This document shows, one piece after another, positions 24,247-40,796 of a DNA stretch of 64,000 nt. The stretch is from Pseudomonadota bacterium (GTDB lineage Bacteria > Pseudomonadota > Gammaproteobacteria > Burkholderiales > Thiobacteraceae), in assembly GCA_021812385.1 (NCBI GenBank), contig JAKANO010000006.1, positions 148,212 to 212,211 of the forward strand, written 5' to 3'. The notes under the pieces are model-generated. The model ran no database searches and was not told where the DNA came from. It saw nothing but the letters and a program-made list of their open reading frames with translations. The stretch's first letter is position 1; every line of letters begins with the position of its first letter. Position numbers and translations under genes: made by a program.

Positions 24247-25860
24247 ATGTTGCATTTGTCTGAAATCAAACTACCGCTCGATCATCCCGAGGACGCAATC
24301 CAAGCCGCCATTTTGCAGCGCTTAGGCATTGCGGCGAACGAACTCCTGCATTACACCATTGCGCGCCGTGGTTACGATGCACGCAAACTCAGCAAACTCG
24401 CGCTGGTTTATACATTAGATGTCGAAGTTAAAAATGAAGCGGCGCTACTGGCGCGCCATGCTCCCCAGATTACGCAAACCCCGGACCGCAGCTATCATTT
24501 TGTCGCGCAGGCCCCAGCCGGCCTCGCGACACGCCCCGTGGTGATCGGTACCGGCCCCTGCGGCCTGTTTGCCGGCTTGATCCTCGCCCAGATGGGCTTT
24601 AAGCCCATCATTTTGGAGCGCGGGAAAAAGGTGCGCGAGCGCACCCAGGACACGTTTGCCCTATGGCGCAAACACCAGCTCAATCCTGAATCCAATGTGC
24701 AGTTCGGCGAAGGCGGCGCAGGCACCTTCTCCGACGGCAAGCTGCACAGCCAGATCAAAGATCCGAAGCACTATGGCTTTAAGGTATTAAACGAATTCGT
24801 CAAAGCCGGAGCACCGCCGGAAATCCTGTATGTCAGCAAGCCGCACATCGGCACCTTTCGCCTGGTGGGCGTGGTGGAAAAAATGCGCGCCAGCATCGAG
24901 GCGCTGGGCGGCGAGATCCGCTTCCAGAGCCGCGTCGAAAACCTCGACATCAACAACGGCCAAGTGCGCGGCGTGGTGCTCGCCAATGGCGAGCATATCG
25001 CCGCCAGCCATGTGGTGCTGGCGGTGGGGCACAGCGCGCGCGATACGTTTCAAATGCTCCATGATCGCGGCGTGTATATCGAGGCCAAGCCCTTCTCCAT
25101 CGGCTTTCGCATCGAGCATCCGCAATCGCTGATCGACCGTTGCCGCTTCGGCAACTATGCCGGCAACCCGCTGCTAGGCGCCGCCGATTACAAACTGGTG
25201 CATCACTGCAAAAACGGCCGCTCGGTGTATAGCTTCTGCATGTGTCCCGGCGGCACCGTGGTGGCCGCCACCTCGGAACCGGGTCGTGTGGTGACCAACG
25301 GCATGAGCCAATATTCACGCAACGAGCGCAACGCCAACAGCGGCATCGTGGTGGGCATCACGCCGGAAGATTATCCCGGCGATCCGCTCGCCGGCATTGC
25401 TTTTCAACGCCGCTGGGAAGAACGCGCCTTTGAGTTGGGTGGGGGTAACTACGATGCGCCGGGGCAACTGGTCGGGGATTTTCTGGCTGGCAAACCCTCC
25501 ACCGCGCTGGGCTCGGTGCAACCGTCCTATACGCCCGGCGTACATTTATGCGACCTCAGCAGCGCCTTGCCGGACTACGCCATCGCGGCGATTCGCGAAG
25601 CGCTGCCGGCCTTCGACAAACAAATCAAGGGATTTGCCATGCACGATGCGGTGCTGACCGGCGTGGAAACGCGCACCTCATCGCCCATCCGCATCAAGCG
25701 CAATGAGGCATACCAGAGCCTCAATACACTTGGGCTCTATCCTGCCGGAGAAGGTGCGGGATACGCTGGCGGCATTTTGTCCGCGGCGGTCGATGGCATT
25801 AAGGTTGCAGAAGCCGTTGCCTTAAGTATGTTGCGCAGCTCGAATACGCTATTGAAATAA
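24247..25860 (+). CDS. FAD-dependent oxidoreductase, COG2509 family
   Basis: 537-aa cytoplasmic flavoprotein. An N-terminal domain of about 90 residues (RRGYDARKLSKLALVYTLDVE) precedes the Rossmann dinucleotide motif VIGTGPCGLFAGLILAQMG (about 98-116). Further family signatures are FGEGGAGTFSDGKLHSQIKD, SKPHIGTFRLVGVVEKMR, the C-terminal GLYPAGEGAGYAGGILSAA and a cysteine segment SFCMCPGGTVVAA. The family is annotated as uncharacterised dehydrogenase; the substrate is unknown. It stands alone after the divergent promoter region. Confidence 0.93.
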   Translation: MLHLSEIKLPLDHPEDAIQAAILQRLGIAANELLHYTIARRGYDARKLSKLALVYTLDVEVKNEAALLARHAPQITQTPDRSYHFVAQAPAGLATRPVVIGTGPCGLFAGLILAQMGFKPIILERGKKVRERTQDTFALWRKHQLNPESNVQFGEGGAGTFSDGKLHSQIKDPKHYGFKVLNEFVKAGAPPEILYVSKPHIGTFRLVGVVEKMRASIEALGGEIRFQSRVENLDINNGQVRGVVLANGEHIAASHVVLAVGHSARDTFQMLHDRGVYIEAKPFSIGFRIEHPQSLIDRCRFGNYAGNPLLGAADYKLVHHCKNGRSVYSFCMCPGGTVVAATSEPGRVVTNGMSQYSRNERNANSGIVVGITPEDYPGDPLAGIAFQRRWEERAFELGGGNYDAPGQLVGDFLAGKPSTALGSVQPSYTPGVHLCDLSSALPDYAIAAIREALPAFDKQIKGFAMHDAVLTGVETRTSSPIRIKRNEAYQSLNTLGLYPAGEGAGYAGGILSAAVDGIKVAEAVALSMLRSSNTLLK

Positions 25861-25973
25861 CTTGAAACGGTGCTCGCGCTTCCCAATCAATGCACCAAGC
25901 GCGTGCAATTCAGTCAACGAATGCTTGCGTTCAACGTTAATTGTCGACACCTACGCCATCCTCAGAACCCCAC

Positions 25974-27344
25974 ATGCCATCCCCCACTCAAGATAGCAGC
26001 GCGCCACGCGCCATGCTAATCATGGAATTACCCAAGCGCCCCAATGACGTCATGGATTGGCTATTGAAAGCGGTCATCGTCTTGAGCTTGGGTGCTCTGC
26101 TCTACTTCGCAGTTTATGGAAGAGTTTTTCAACCCATATTAGATGCCGCGGCAATGAACGACTGGACGCGCGCCATTATCCGGCCCAGCGCCATCTGGAT
26201 TTCAATGGGTCTCCTGATGCTGGCATTTCGAACCGTGCTGCTGTTCCGCTACCGTGAGATTGCCGCCGCCGTGCCAGACACAGCACCTCTACTGACCGTC
26301 ATCATACCGGCCTATAACGAAGGCGCGATGGTCGGCAATACAATCGACTCCATCGCGCAAGCTGAGTACCCACGGGACCGGCTAGAAATCTTTGTCGTCG
26401 ACGATGGCAGCAAGGATGACACCTGGGAACACATCGTTGCCGCGGTAAACCGCCACCCCGATTTGGTCACGCCTGTGCGCTTTGCGGAAAATCGCGGCAA
26501 GCGCGCCGCGCTGGAGGCCGGGTTTACCCGAGCACGCGGTGAAATCGTGGTCACCATCGATTCGGACAGCGTGATCGAACCGCAAACACTGTTGGCGCTG
26601 GTCGCGCCTTTCAGCAATCCCAAAGTGGGCGCGGTAGCCGGAAAAGTAGCCGCCTATAATCGCCGCAACGGCATCATCCCGCGCATGCTGCATGTGCGCT
26701 TCATCCTGTCCTTCGACATGCTGCGCGCCGTGCAATCCACCTATGGCACCGTCTATTGTTGTCCAGGCGCACTCTCGGCCTATCGCCTGTCGGTTGTACG
26801 CACGGTGCTGGAACAATGGCGCAATCAAACCTTCCTGGGCGTGCCTTGCACCTTCGGCGAAGACCGGGCGCTCACCAATTTGATCCTTGAGCAGGGACTG
26901 AACACGGTCTACCAGAGCAATGCGGTAGTGCATACCATCGTGCCGGAAACCTATGGCAAGCTGGCAAAAATGTTCCTACGCTGGGAGCGCAGCTATGTGC
27001 GCGAGGAATGGAAATTTCTGACCAAGGTATTGTGGCAGCGGCCATGGCGCACGCGCTGGATATCGTTCGTGGACTCGTTTTTTACCAATATGCGTTTCCC
27101 CATGATCTATATCAGCATGGGCTTGCTGGTCATGCTCGTCTTGGAAGACCCGCACCGCCTGCTGCGGATGATGGTCGCCATCGGCGTCGTGTCGACGTTT
27201 TACATGCTGTATTACTTGCGCAGCGAGAAGTCGCTGGACTTTGTGTATGGCATTGCGTACGCCTACTTCTCGTTCTTCACGCTATTCTGGATATTCCCCT
27301 ACGCCATGGTGACGGTTCGCGCGCGTTCCTGGCTCACGCGTTAA
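25974..27344 (+). CDS. family 2 glycosyltransferase, membrane-bound processive type
   Basis: A 456-aa inverting GT2 enzyme resembling hyaluronan/NodC/PgaC-like synthases. Two N-terminal helices (about 30-55 and 70-90) are followed by the GT-A domain, which has LTVIIPAYNEGAMVGNTI, VVDDGSKDD, the DSDS metal motif (VVTIDSDSVIEPQT), the acceptor site FGEDRALT and the RW motif FLRWERSYVREEW in place of canonical QxxRW. At least three C-terminal helices form the channel. ATG 25974 is preferred; a TTG 33 nt earlier is possible. The sugar and product are unknown. It stands alone, without other polysaccharide genes. Confidence 0.9.
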   Translation: MPSPTQDSSAPRAMLIMELPKRPNDVMDWLLKAVIVLSLGALLYFAVYGRVFQPILDAAAMNDWTRAIIRPSAIWISMGLLMLAFRTVLLFRYREIAAAVPDTAPLLTVIIPAYNEGAMVGNTIDSIAQAEYPRDRLEIFVVDDGSKDDTWEHIVAAVNRHPDLVTPVRFAENRGKRAALEAGFTRARGEIVVTIDSDSVIEPQTLLALVAPFSNPKVGAVAGKVAAYNRRNGIIPRMLHVRFILSFDMLRAVQSTYGTVYCCPGALSAYRLSVVRTVLEQWRNQTFLGVPCTFGEDRALTNLILEQGLNTVYQSNAVVHTIVPETYGKLAKMFLRWERSYVREEWKFLTKVLWQRPWRTRWISFVDSFFTNMRFPMIYISMGLLVMLVLEDPHRLLRMMVAIGVVSTFYMLYYLRSEKSLDFVYGIAYAYFSFFTLFWIFPYAMVTVRARSWLTR

Positions 27345-27501
27345 CGCTAGGCCAAACTTCGCAATACCCGCCTATCCCCGACCTCACCCCGCTAAACATG
27401 CAAATCCCCAATCATTACAGAAAATATAATTTAATTTAATGGTTCTGTTTTAAAAAAATTTTGACTATAAAAATACATAGGCAATCCACGGAGATGAAGC
27501 A

Positions 27502-27780
27502 GTGGCTAAGCAGACGCATTCCGTAACCAGTAATCCCGCATCCAAACCGACAATCAAAGTAAAACCAAAATCAGGGAAACGCATTGCCCCCATCAAGGGC
27601 AATCAGACCGATGATGTGCAACATGAAACCATTACCGCCGAGCTGGAGCCGGAGTTACACCACCACATGATCGAAATTGCCGCCTACTATCGGGCAGAGC
27701 AACGTGGCTTTCAGGGCGGCAATCCAGTCGACGATTGGTTGGCTGCGGAAGCCGAAATCGGCGCGCATTTGTCCACTTAA
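27502..27780 (+). CDS. DUF2934 domain protein
   Basis: 92-aa protein. The N-terminal half is basic and low-complexity (KPTIKVKPKSGKRIAP). The C-terminal half matches the DUF2934 pattern: HHMIEIAAYYRAEQRGFQGG then DDWLAAEAEI. The start is GTG 27502 (VAKQTHSV), with GGAG 9 nt upstream. DUF2934 proteins are small soluble proteins of unknown role. It is followed at once by a structured RNA-like region. Confidence 0.85.
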   Translation: MAKQTHSVTSNPASKPTIKVKPKSGKRIAPIKGNQTDDVQHETITAELEPELHHHMIEIAAYYRAEQRGFQGGNPVDDWLAAEAEIGAHLST

Positions 27781-27783
27781 GTT

Positions 27784-27912
27784 TATGTGCCCCTCGGGAA
27801 ACCGAGGGAAATGACCGCACGCAAGGAAGCTTTGATGACTCCCCGCCCCTTTCTAGGGGCATTGAAACGGCCCGTTGACACCTAATAGTAGTTCGCGGTG
27901 CCGTTCTTTTTT
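27784..27912 (+). ncRNA. candidate structured small RNA or 3' UTR ending in a terminator
   Basis: Three consecutive hairpins follow the DUF2934 gene. CCCTCGG-GAAA-CCGAGGG (27791-27808) is a 7-bp stem with a GNRA tetraloop. GCCCCT-TTCT-AGGGGC (27845-27860) is a 6-bp stem. A terminator hairpin occupies 27866-27905 with six T residues at 27907-27912. This pattern is typical of a processed 3' UTR-derived or free-standing sRNA. I do not recognise a family, and transcription is unproven. Confidence 0.45.
27866..27912 (+). terminator. intrinsic terminator
   Basis: AACGGCCCG pairs with CGG-t-GCCGTT (one bulge, 21-nt loop), then CTTTTTT. It terminates the DUF2934 transcript or the candidate sRNA. Confidence 0.75.
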
Positions 27913-27962
27913 CCCCACGCTAGACATTCAAGTAGAAAGCCTTTTTGCGGCTTTGCCAAGCT

Positions 27963-28259
27963 TCAAGCTTTAACAACCCAAGCATGTTTCTTCAGCGCTT
28001 CCATCACCGTCGCGCGGTGATCGCCTTGCACCTCGATCACGCCATCTTTCACCGTTCCTCCTGAACCGCAGCGCTGTTTGAGCTGCTTGCCGAGATCGAT
28101 CAAGGCGTCTTCGGCCAGCGGCACGCCGGTGATCACCGTGACACCCTTGCCCTTGCGGCCCTTGGTTTCCAAGCGCACGCGCACGATGCCATCCGAAACG
28201 GGCGCCTTGGCTTGCTTGCAGGTGCACGCGGCTATGGGCTGACCGCAACCGGGACACAT
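27963..28259 (-). CDS. yciH: SUI1/YciH family translation factor
   Basis: A 98-aa eIF1-like protein. An N-terminal zinc-ribbon-like start MCPGCGQPIAACTCK precedes the SUI1 fold with VRVRLETKGRKGKGVTVITG, KQLKQRCGSGGTVKDG and IEVQGDHR. Bacterial YciH binds the 30S subunit and discriminates against abnormal initiation, especially under stress. The length fits the bacterial family. It is located 3' of the qmcA-nfeD pair on the same strand. Confidence 0.94.
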   Translation of the reverse strand: MCPGCGQPIAACTCKQAKAPVSDGIVRVRLETKGRKGKGVTVITGVPLAEDALIDLGKQLKQRCGSGGTVKDGVIEVQGDHRATVMEALKKHAWVVKA

Positions 28260-28296
28260 TTTCCCGTGCGCGGTGGAATAAACTAGCGTGCCGATT

Positions 28297-29202
28297 TTAT
28301 TTCTGTCCTTTGATCACGGTCATCGCCGTGGCAATCATGGAGCCCATATCGGCCATATTGCTCGGCAGGATTAAAGTCGTGCCTTGTTTCGCCACATTGC
28401 CAAAGGCCTCCACATATTTCTCCGCCACCTTGAGGTTCACCGCATTCATGCCGCCGGGCGATTCAATCGCCTCGGCCACCTTGCGAATGGCCTGCGCGGT
28501 CGCATCGGCGACGGCCTTGATCGCTTCGGCCTCGCCTTGCGCCAGATTGATCTGCGATTGTTTTTCGCCTTCCGAGCGCTGAATAAACGCTTCGCGCTCA
28601 CCGGTCGCAATATTGATCTGCTCTTGCTTGCGGCCTTCGGAAGCCGCGATCAAGGCGCGCTTTTCGCGCTCGGCGGTGATTTGCGCTTGCATGGCGTGCA
28701 GGATTTCCTTCGGCGGCGTTAAATCCTTGATCTCGTACCGCAACACTTTCACGCCCCAACTCGATGCCGCCTCATCCAAGGCCGCGACCACGGCGGTATT
28801 GATGTGCTCGCGCTCCTCAAAGGTTTTATCGAGTTCCATCTTGCCGATGGCCGAGCGCAGCGTCGTCTGGGCCAACTGCGTAATGGCAGCCACATAGTCG
28901 CTGGTGCCGTAAGATGCCAGCTTCGGATCCGTCACTTGAAAATACAATACGCCATCCACCTGCAGCTGGGTGTTGTCCTTGGTGATACAAATTTGGCTTG
29001 GCACATCCAACGGCACTTCCTTCAGCATGTGGCGATAGGCGATGCGGTCGATGAAGGGAAATACGATCGTCAGTCCCGGTGTCAACGCGGAATGAAATCG
29101 CCCAAGCCGTTCAACCACCCAGGAGTGCTGCTGCGGCACGACCTTGACCGCCTTGAATATAAACACCACGGCGACAAACAAAATAAACAGTGCAATTTCC
29201 AT
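28297..29202 (-). CDS. qmcA: SPFH/band-7 membrane protein (QmcA/paraslipin type)
   Basis: 301-aa stomatin-like protein. One N-terminal membrane helix (about 1-18) is followed by the band-7 domain (VVPQQHSWVVERLGRFHSAL ... FPFIDRIAYRH ... DNTQLQVDGVLYFQVTD). A long Ala/Glu/Gln-rich helix (about 180-245) and a C-terminal TLILPSNMADMGSM oligomerisation region follow. ATG 29202 has AGGAG 10 nt upstream; TTG 29208 is the alternative. It lies immediately downstream of nfeD, the classic NfeD-SPFH partnership, which forms large membrane assemblies. Confidence 0.93.
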   Translation of the reverse strand: MEIALFILFVAVVFIFKAVKVVPQQHSWVVERLGRFHSALTPGLTIVFPFIDRIAYRHMLKEVPLDVPSQICITKDNTQLQVDGVLYFQVTDPKLASYGTSDYVAAITQLAQTTLRSAIGKMELDKTFEEREHINTAVVAALDEAASSWGVKVLRYEIKDLTPPKEILHAMQAQITAEREKRALIAASEGRKQEQINIATGEREAFIQRSEGEKQSQINLAQGEAEAIKAVADATAQAIRKVAEAIESPGGMNAVNLKVAEKYVEAFGNVAKQGTTLILPSNMADMGSMIATAMTVIKGQK

Positions 29203-29219
29203 GATCAAAATACTCCTGG

Positions 29220-29642
29220 TTAGGCTTGCGGTTTGCGATGTGTGATTATCAAGGTAGAGCCGCGTAGTTCTTTGATATAGAACGGCCCCTCATGCGGCGT
29301 GTCTTTATGTTCAGGTTCCGCGTCCCATTCGGCGCCGCGATAAAACACCCGTGCACTTCCATCCTTGCGCCAACTCACGTTTTGCACCGGCTGACCGATA
29401 TCCAAACTTTGATTTGGCTCATGGGCCGATTTAGCGCGGCGCACACGTTGCAAAACCAAGGTGCCAACAACGCCGGCAACGGCGCTCAGGGTGAACTGCA
29501 TGGATTCGCTCAAACCAAATAATGCCGCAACCCCGCCGATGGCCAAGGCCAGCGCCAAGACCAGCATATAAAAAGTGCCGGTCGCCAACTCCAGGATCAC
29601 CAAACCTAAAGCCAGTAAAAACCAATATACATAGGGCGCCAT
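29220..29642 (-). CDS. NfeD family membrane protein
   Basis: 140-aa protein with two to three N-terminal helices (about 5-24, 27-44 and 48-65) and a C-terminal OB-fold-like beta domain (SLDIGQPVQNVSWRKDG ... GPFYIKELRGSTLIIT). This is the short NfeD1b type without the ClpP-like protease domain. It is 17 nt upstream of qmcA and probably co-transcribed with it. Family knowledge links NfeD with SPFH proteins in membrane microdomain organisation. Confidence 0.9.
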   Translation of the reverse strand: MAPYVYWFLLALGLVILELATGTFYMLVLALALAIGGVAALFGLSESMQFTLSAVAGVVGTLVLQRVRRAKSAHEPNQSLDIGQPVQNVSWRKDGSARVFYRGAEWDAEPEHKDTPHEGPFYIKELRGSTLIITHRKPQA

Positions 29643-29745
29643 GTTTTCCTCTTAGGGTTATCTTTTGCTTGGGAAGTCTTTAGCTTCACCGAGGGACAGC
29701 CGCTTGTCAATTTCAGGCAACAAAGCGCAACCCGCGATAAATTTG

Positions 29746-30606
29746 CTATTGCGCGCCTAATGATGATGGTGATTCTTGCGCTGCGGTAAAAAAGCGCTGC
29801 TGCATTTCTTCCAGACCTAATATTTGCAACACTTCGCGCAAACGCTCCTGCGGACGGTTGCGCGGCAAATTTTTGTAACTGGCGATAATGAGCTCGTTTT
29901 TCATGGAGTGTTCCCAGCCCACGAGCTCGGTCACGTTCACCTGATAACCGTGCGCTTCAAGTTGCAGGCAGCGCAGCACATTGGTGGCTAAGCTGCCAAA
30001 TTCGCGCGTATGCAGCGGATGTCGCCAAAGCTCGGCCAGCGCATGGCCACGCAAAGCTTGTACCTTATTTTTCTTCAACACGGCCGCCACCTCGGCCTGG
30101 CAACAGGGCACCAGCACAATGAAGCGCGCTTGCTTCTTCAGCGCAAAATGGATCGCATCGTCGGTGGCCGTGTCGCACGCGTGCAAGGCGGTGACCACGT
30201 CGACCTGTGCGGGCAAGCGCTCCGATGTGATCGATGCCGCCACCGACAGATTCAAAAAAGTCATCTGTGCGAAACCCAAGCTTTGGGCGAGCGCTTGGGA
30301 TTTTTTCACCAGCTCGTCGCGCGTCTCGATGCCGTAAATATGCGAGGCATTGCTCAGCGTCTTGAAAAACAGGTCGTACAGAATAAATCCCAGATAGGAC
30401 TTACCAGCGCCATGATCGACCAATTGAATTTCGGAGCGCTCTTGCTGAATTTCTTGCAGCAGCGGCTCGATGAATTGATACAGGTGATACACCTGCTTCA
30501 ACTTGCGCCGGCTGTCCTGGTTCATCTTGCCATCGCGCGTCAAGATGTGCAGCTCCTTCAACAACGCGATGGATTGGCTGGGCTTGATTTCGGGGATGAG
30601 TTGCAT
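29746..30606 (-). CDS. SAM-dependent methyltransferase, METTL25-like
   Basis: 286-aa protein with a class I methyltransferase core. Motif I is LVDHGAGKSYLGFILYDLF (about 77-95). Downstream are IYGIETRDEL, VVTALHACDTATDDAI (motif IV region) and VLVPCCQAEV, whose Cys-Cys sits in a conserved family position. The family (COG0500-type, Methyltransf_32) is of uncertain substrate. The N-terminal KMNQDSRRKLKQVYHLYQF is typical for the group. It is the last gene before a REP pair and the tRNA-Ser region. Confidence 0.88.
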   Translation of the reverse strand: MQLIPEIKPSQSIALLKELHILTRDGKMNQDSRRKLKQVYHLYQFIEPLLQEIQQERSEIQLVDHGAGKSYLGFILYDLFFKTLSNASHIYGIETRDELVKKSQALAQSLGFAQMTFLNLSVAASITSERLPAQVDVVTALHACDTATDDAIHFALKKQARFIVLVPCCQAEVAAVLKKNKVQALRGHALAELWRHPLHTREFGSLATNVLRCLQLEAHGYQVNVTELVGWEHSMKNELIIASYKNLPRNRPQERLREVLQILGLEEMQQRFFTAAQESPSSLGAQ

Positions 30607-30652
30607 ACTGCCATTTTAAGGCAGTTTAGGGGTTAGTAGCTTGGCCAATGTT

Positions 30653-30740
30653 GTCGGCTGGAAAGCCGGCGCTACAGATCGCCTGGTTTGAAGCTATTTT
30701 AAACGAAGCTGAGTTCTGTAGCGCCGGCATCCTTACCGGC
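30653..30740. repeat. REP pair (BIME), GTAGCGCCGGC family
   Basis: Two REPs with GTAG heads facing each other. The left unit (30653-30675, minus orientation) reads GTAGCGCCGGCTTTCCAGCC... The right unit (30718-30740, plus) reads GTAGCGCCGGCATCCTTACC plus GGC. The hairpins are GCCGGC-type stems with loops of 4-6 nt. The same family flanks the RAYT-like segment inside udg at 50.6-51.24 kb, so that transposase, or a homologue, is the likely mobiliser. Confidence 0.85.
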
Positions 30741-30890
30741 ATCAAAGGACAAAATAGAAACCATATGGTTGGATGCGATTAATTTTAGGTGGCCGTGCTA
30801 CGAAGTTAACCTAGCTGCGCCGGGTTAGCCTATGCCGAAACAAGCCACTCCGTGGCGTGTTGTCGAACCCGTGCGGCTTCTCTTAACAAA
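30741..30890. other. intergenic sequence between REP pair and tRNA-Ser
   Basis: 150 nt without an open frame of note. I looked for a 4.5S/SRP RNA here but the GGAAGGAAGCAGCC-type loop is absent. The segment ends in the inverted copy of the tRNA-Ser 3' end described separately. Confidence 0.45.
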
Positions 30891-31030
<140 letters not shown>

Positions 31031-31113
31031 GAAGGGCGCGATTTTAACAGAAGCGCGGCCACATTTCACACTGGCACATAGACAAAATTGAATTCGTTCG
31101 CCAAACTCATGTC

Positions 31114-35111
<3,998 letters not shown>

Positions 35112-35119
<8 letters not shown>

Positions 35120-35810
35120 CGATCACGTCGGCACCCTTGGGCGGTGCGAATTTGAATTGGTCGGCGGCGAGCTTGGGATTGCGCTCGAGTTTTTCAAAGC
35201 GAATGATCGTGGTCTGGCCAAAGCTGTCCCTTAACTCCATCTGCTTCAGCGTGGAACCGGCAAAGCCCATGCGCACTGCGGCAAACATGGTGTCGCTGGA
35301 TTTGGGGGATGCTTCCAGCCATTCCATGCCGTCACGGCTACCCACATCTTTCAAAGAAAAAAAACGTTCGATCTCGTTATTGCCCGCCAGCAAGGCCGCA
35401 GGCGAACTGCCCAAGGCCTCATCCAGTTTACGCACCGTCACCTGGTCCAAGTCTTTGTCGTAAATCCACAGCTTCGCGCCGTCGCCCACGATCAACTGCG
35501 CGTAGGGCTTAGCGTAAGTCCAACGAAACTTGCCGGGACGCGAGAACGCCATGACGCCCGAAGCCTGGCTGGTCGTGCGCCCATTGCGGTCGAGCACCGT
35601 TTGATCAAACTGCGCGCGGGCGGTTTGGGTTTCGCGCACGAAAGCACGCAGGCTGTCGACGCTGCCAGCATGGGCAAACGGAACGCATAAATAGGAAACC
35701 GCAAAATACAAAGCAAACCGCAGAGGCGCAGAGGTGCAGAGAAAACCCTGTTTCGAATTTCTCTGCGTCTCAGCGCCTCTGCGGTAAGTCTTAAAAAGTT
35801 TTTTCAACAT
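35112..35810 (-). CDS. lolA: outer-membrane lipoprotein carrier LolA with repeat-extended signal peptide
   Basis: 232-aa periplasmic chaperone that ferries lipoproteins from LolCDE to LolB. The mature domain from about residue 49 (GSVDSLRAFVRETQTARAQF ... FRWTYAKPYAQLIVGDGAKL) is intact. ATG 35810 directly abuts the ftsK stop and has GGGAG at ideal spacing, so this start is well supported. But residues about 9-32 are encoded by an inverted repeat (35717-35785), making a signal peptide of about 48 residues with a long basic leader instead of the usual 20-25. The hydrophobic core FALYFAVSYLCVPFAHA remains, so export is plausible. Confidence 0.93.
35717..35785. repeat. inverted repeat inside the lolA signal-peptide coding region
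   Basis: Arms 35717-35744 (begins ACCGCAGAGGCGCAGAGG) and 35758-35785 are reverse complements at 25 of 28 positions with a 13-nt loop. The wording belongs to the CGCAGAGGCGCAGAG class of dispersed repeats found in many environmental genomes (recalled, not searched). Both arms and the loop are in frame with lolA without a stop. Confidence 0.85.
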
Positions 35811-38126
<2,316 letters not shown>

Positions 38127-38212
38127 TGATTCAAATAATTAAAGAATGGTCGATTATACCAACATCGACGCCGCCACAGCACAACCCACAGCAATATTGA
38201 GAATACTGCTAA

Positions 38213-39773
<1,561 letters not shown>

Positions 39774-39788
39774 ATTACTTAGGGAGTC

Positions 39789-40163
39789 ATGATGGCATTC
39801 ACCAGTTGGGCACTCATCCTCGGCGCTGTGCTGCTTGGCACCATGGCGCAATTACTGCTCAAGGCGGGCACCACTGCCGTCGGCAGTTTCGCTTTTACCG
39901 GCGCCAACCTGATTCCAGTCGGCTGGCAACTGGCCACCCAGCCCTTGATCCTGGGCGGCATATTCGCCTACGGTTTGAGCTTGATCGTTTGGATCATGGC
40001 GCTGTCCCGGGTTCCAGTCAGCGTCGCCTATCCGATGGTGTCCATCGGCTATGTGTTGACCGCCATCGCGGCCTGGCATTTCTTAGGGGAATCGGTTTCC
40101 GTCATGCGCATCGCCGGCATCGGCGTGATTATTTTGGGCGTCGTGATCGTGGCGCGCTCATAA
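39789..40163 (+). CDS. small EamA/SMR-type membrane transporter
   Basis: 124-aa protein with four membrane helices: about 5-22, 45-62, 68-88 and 98-120. It has the SMR/EamA features WIMALSRVPVSVAYPMVSIGYV and LGESVSVMRIAGIGVIILGVV. It resembles half-size drug/metabolite transporters and ArnE/F-like flippase subunits; the substrate is unknown. It begins 15 nt after the smr gene with GGGAG upstream of tandem ATG codons, so it belongs to the trxB-smr unit. Confidence 0.85.
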   Translation: MMAFTSWALILGAVLLGTMAQLLLKAGTTAVGSFAFTGANLIPVGWQLATQPLILGGIFAYGLSLIVWIMALSRVPVSVAYPMVSIGYVLTAIAAWHFLGESVSVMRIAGIGVIILGVVIVARS

Positions 40164-40197
40164 GTTTCATACTTCAAAAATCTTTTGCCACACAGAG

Positions 40198-40215
40198 CAC
40201 AGCGTTCACGCTGTG
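40198..40215 (+). terminator. hairpin after the trxB-smr-transporter unit
   Basis: CACAGCG-TTCA-CGCTGTG, then TCTTGATATTTTATTTT. A 7-bp stem with a moderately T-rich tail; a plausible but weak intrinsic terminator. Confidence 0.5.
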
Positions 40216-40320
40216 TCTTGATATTTTATTTTCAGTTTATTTAATTTTTTACACTTGCCAAGCGCCACGATTTTGACAACAATGCAGACATGACTCAGCT
40301 GCACAGGTAATACGGGCACG

Positions 40321-40776
40321 ATGCTCATGCAGAACCTCCCAGAATTCTCGTTGCCGGCCACCGGCGGCAAGATTTTTCAGTCCGACAAACTCAAGCGCAA
40401 GCGCCTGATTCTCTACTTTTATCCCAAAGACAACACCCCTGGCTGCACCACCGAGGGCATGCAATTTCGCGATCACTACGCGGAATTTCAGCAGCTTGAC
40501 TGCGAGGTGTTCGGCATCTCGCGCGACAGCCTAAAGGCGCATGAGAATTTCAAGGCCAAGCTTGGTTTGCCATTCGAATTGCTCAGCGACAGCGAAGAAA
40601 TCGCCTGTCAGTTGTTCGCTGTCATCAAAATGAAAAACCTGTATGGCAAACAAGTACGCGGCATCGAGCGCAGCACCTTCCTCTTCGATAAAAAGGGGAA
40701 GCTGTTAAAAGAATGGCGCGGGGTTAAAGTGCCGAATCACGTGCCCGAGGTGCTGGAATACCTTAAATCCCTTTAA
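40321..40776 (+). CDS. bcp: peroxiredoxin, BCP type
   Basis: 151-aa thiol peroxidase that reduces hydroperoxides in the cytoplasm. The peroxidatic Cys lies in YPKDNTPGCTTEGMQFRD (near residue 41). The usual BCP resolving Cys five residues on is replaced by G, so this may be a 1-Cys variant or use another thiol (C60 or the Cys in EIACQLF). C-terminal family features are GIERSTFLFDKKGKLLKEWR. It is followed 20 nt later by the PIN-PhoH gene. Confidence 0.93.
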   Translation: MLMQNLPEFSLPATGGKIFQSDKLKRKRLILYFYPKDNTPGCTTEGMQFRDHYAEFQQLDCEVFGISRDSLKAHENFKAKLGLPFELLSDSEEIACQLFAVIKMKNLYGKQVRGIERSTFLFDKKGKLLKEWRGVKVPNHVPEVLEYLKSL

Positions 40777-40796
40777 CTCACGGAGACATCGCCCCC

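Noticed and set aside
30741..30890. 4.5S/SRP RNA beside tRNA-Ser
   Set aside because: The conserved GGAAGGAAGCAGCC loop region is absent on both strands.
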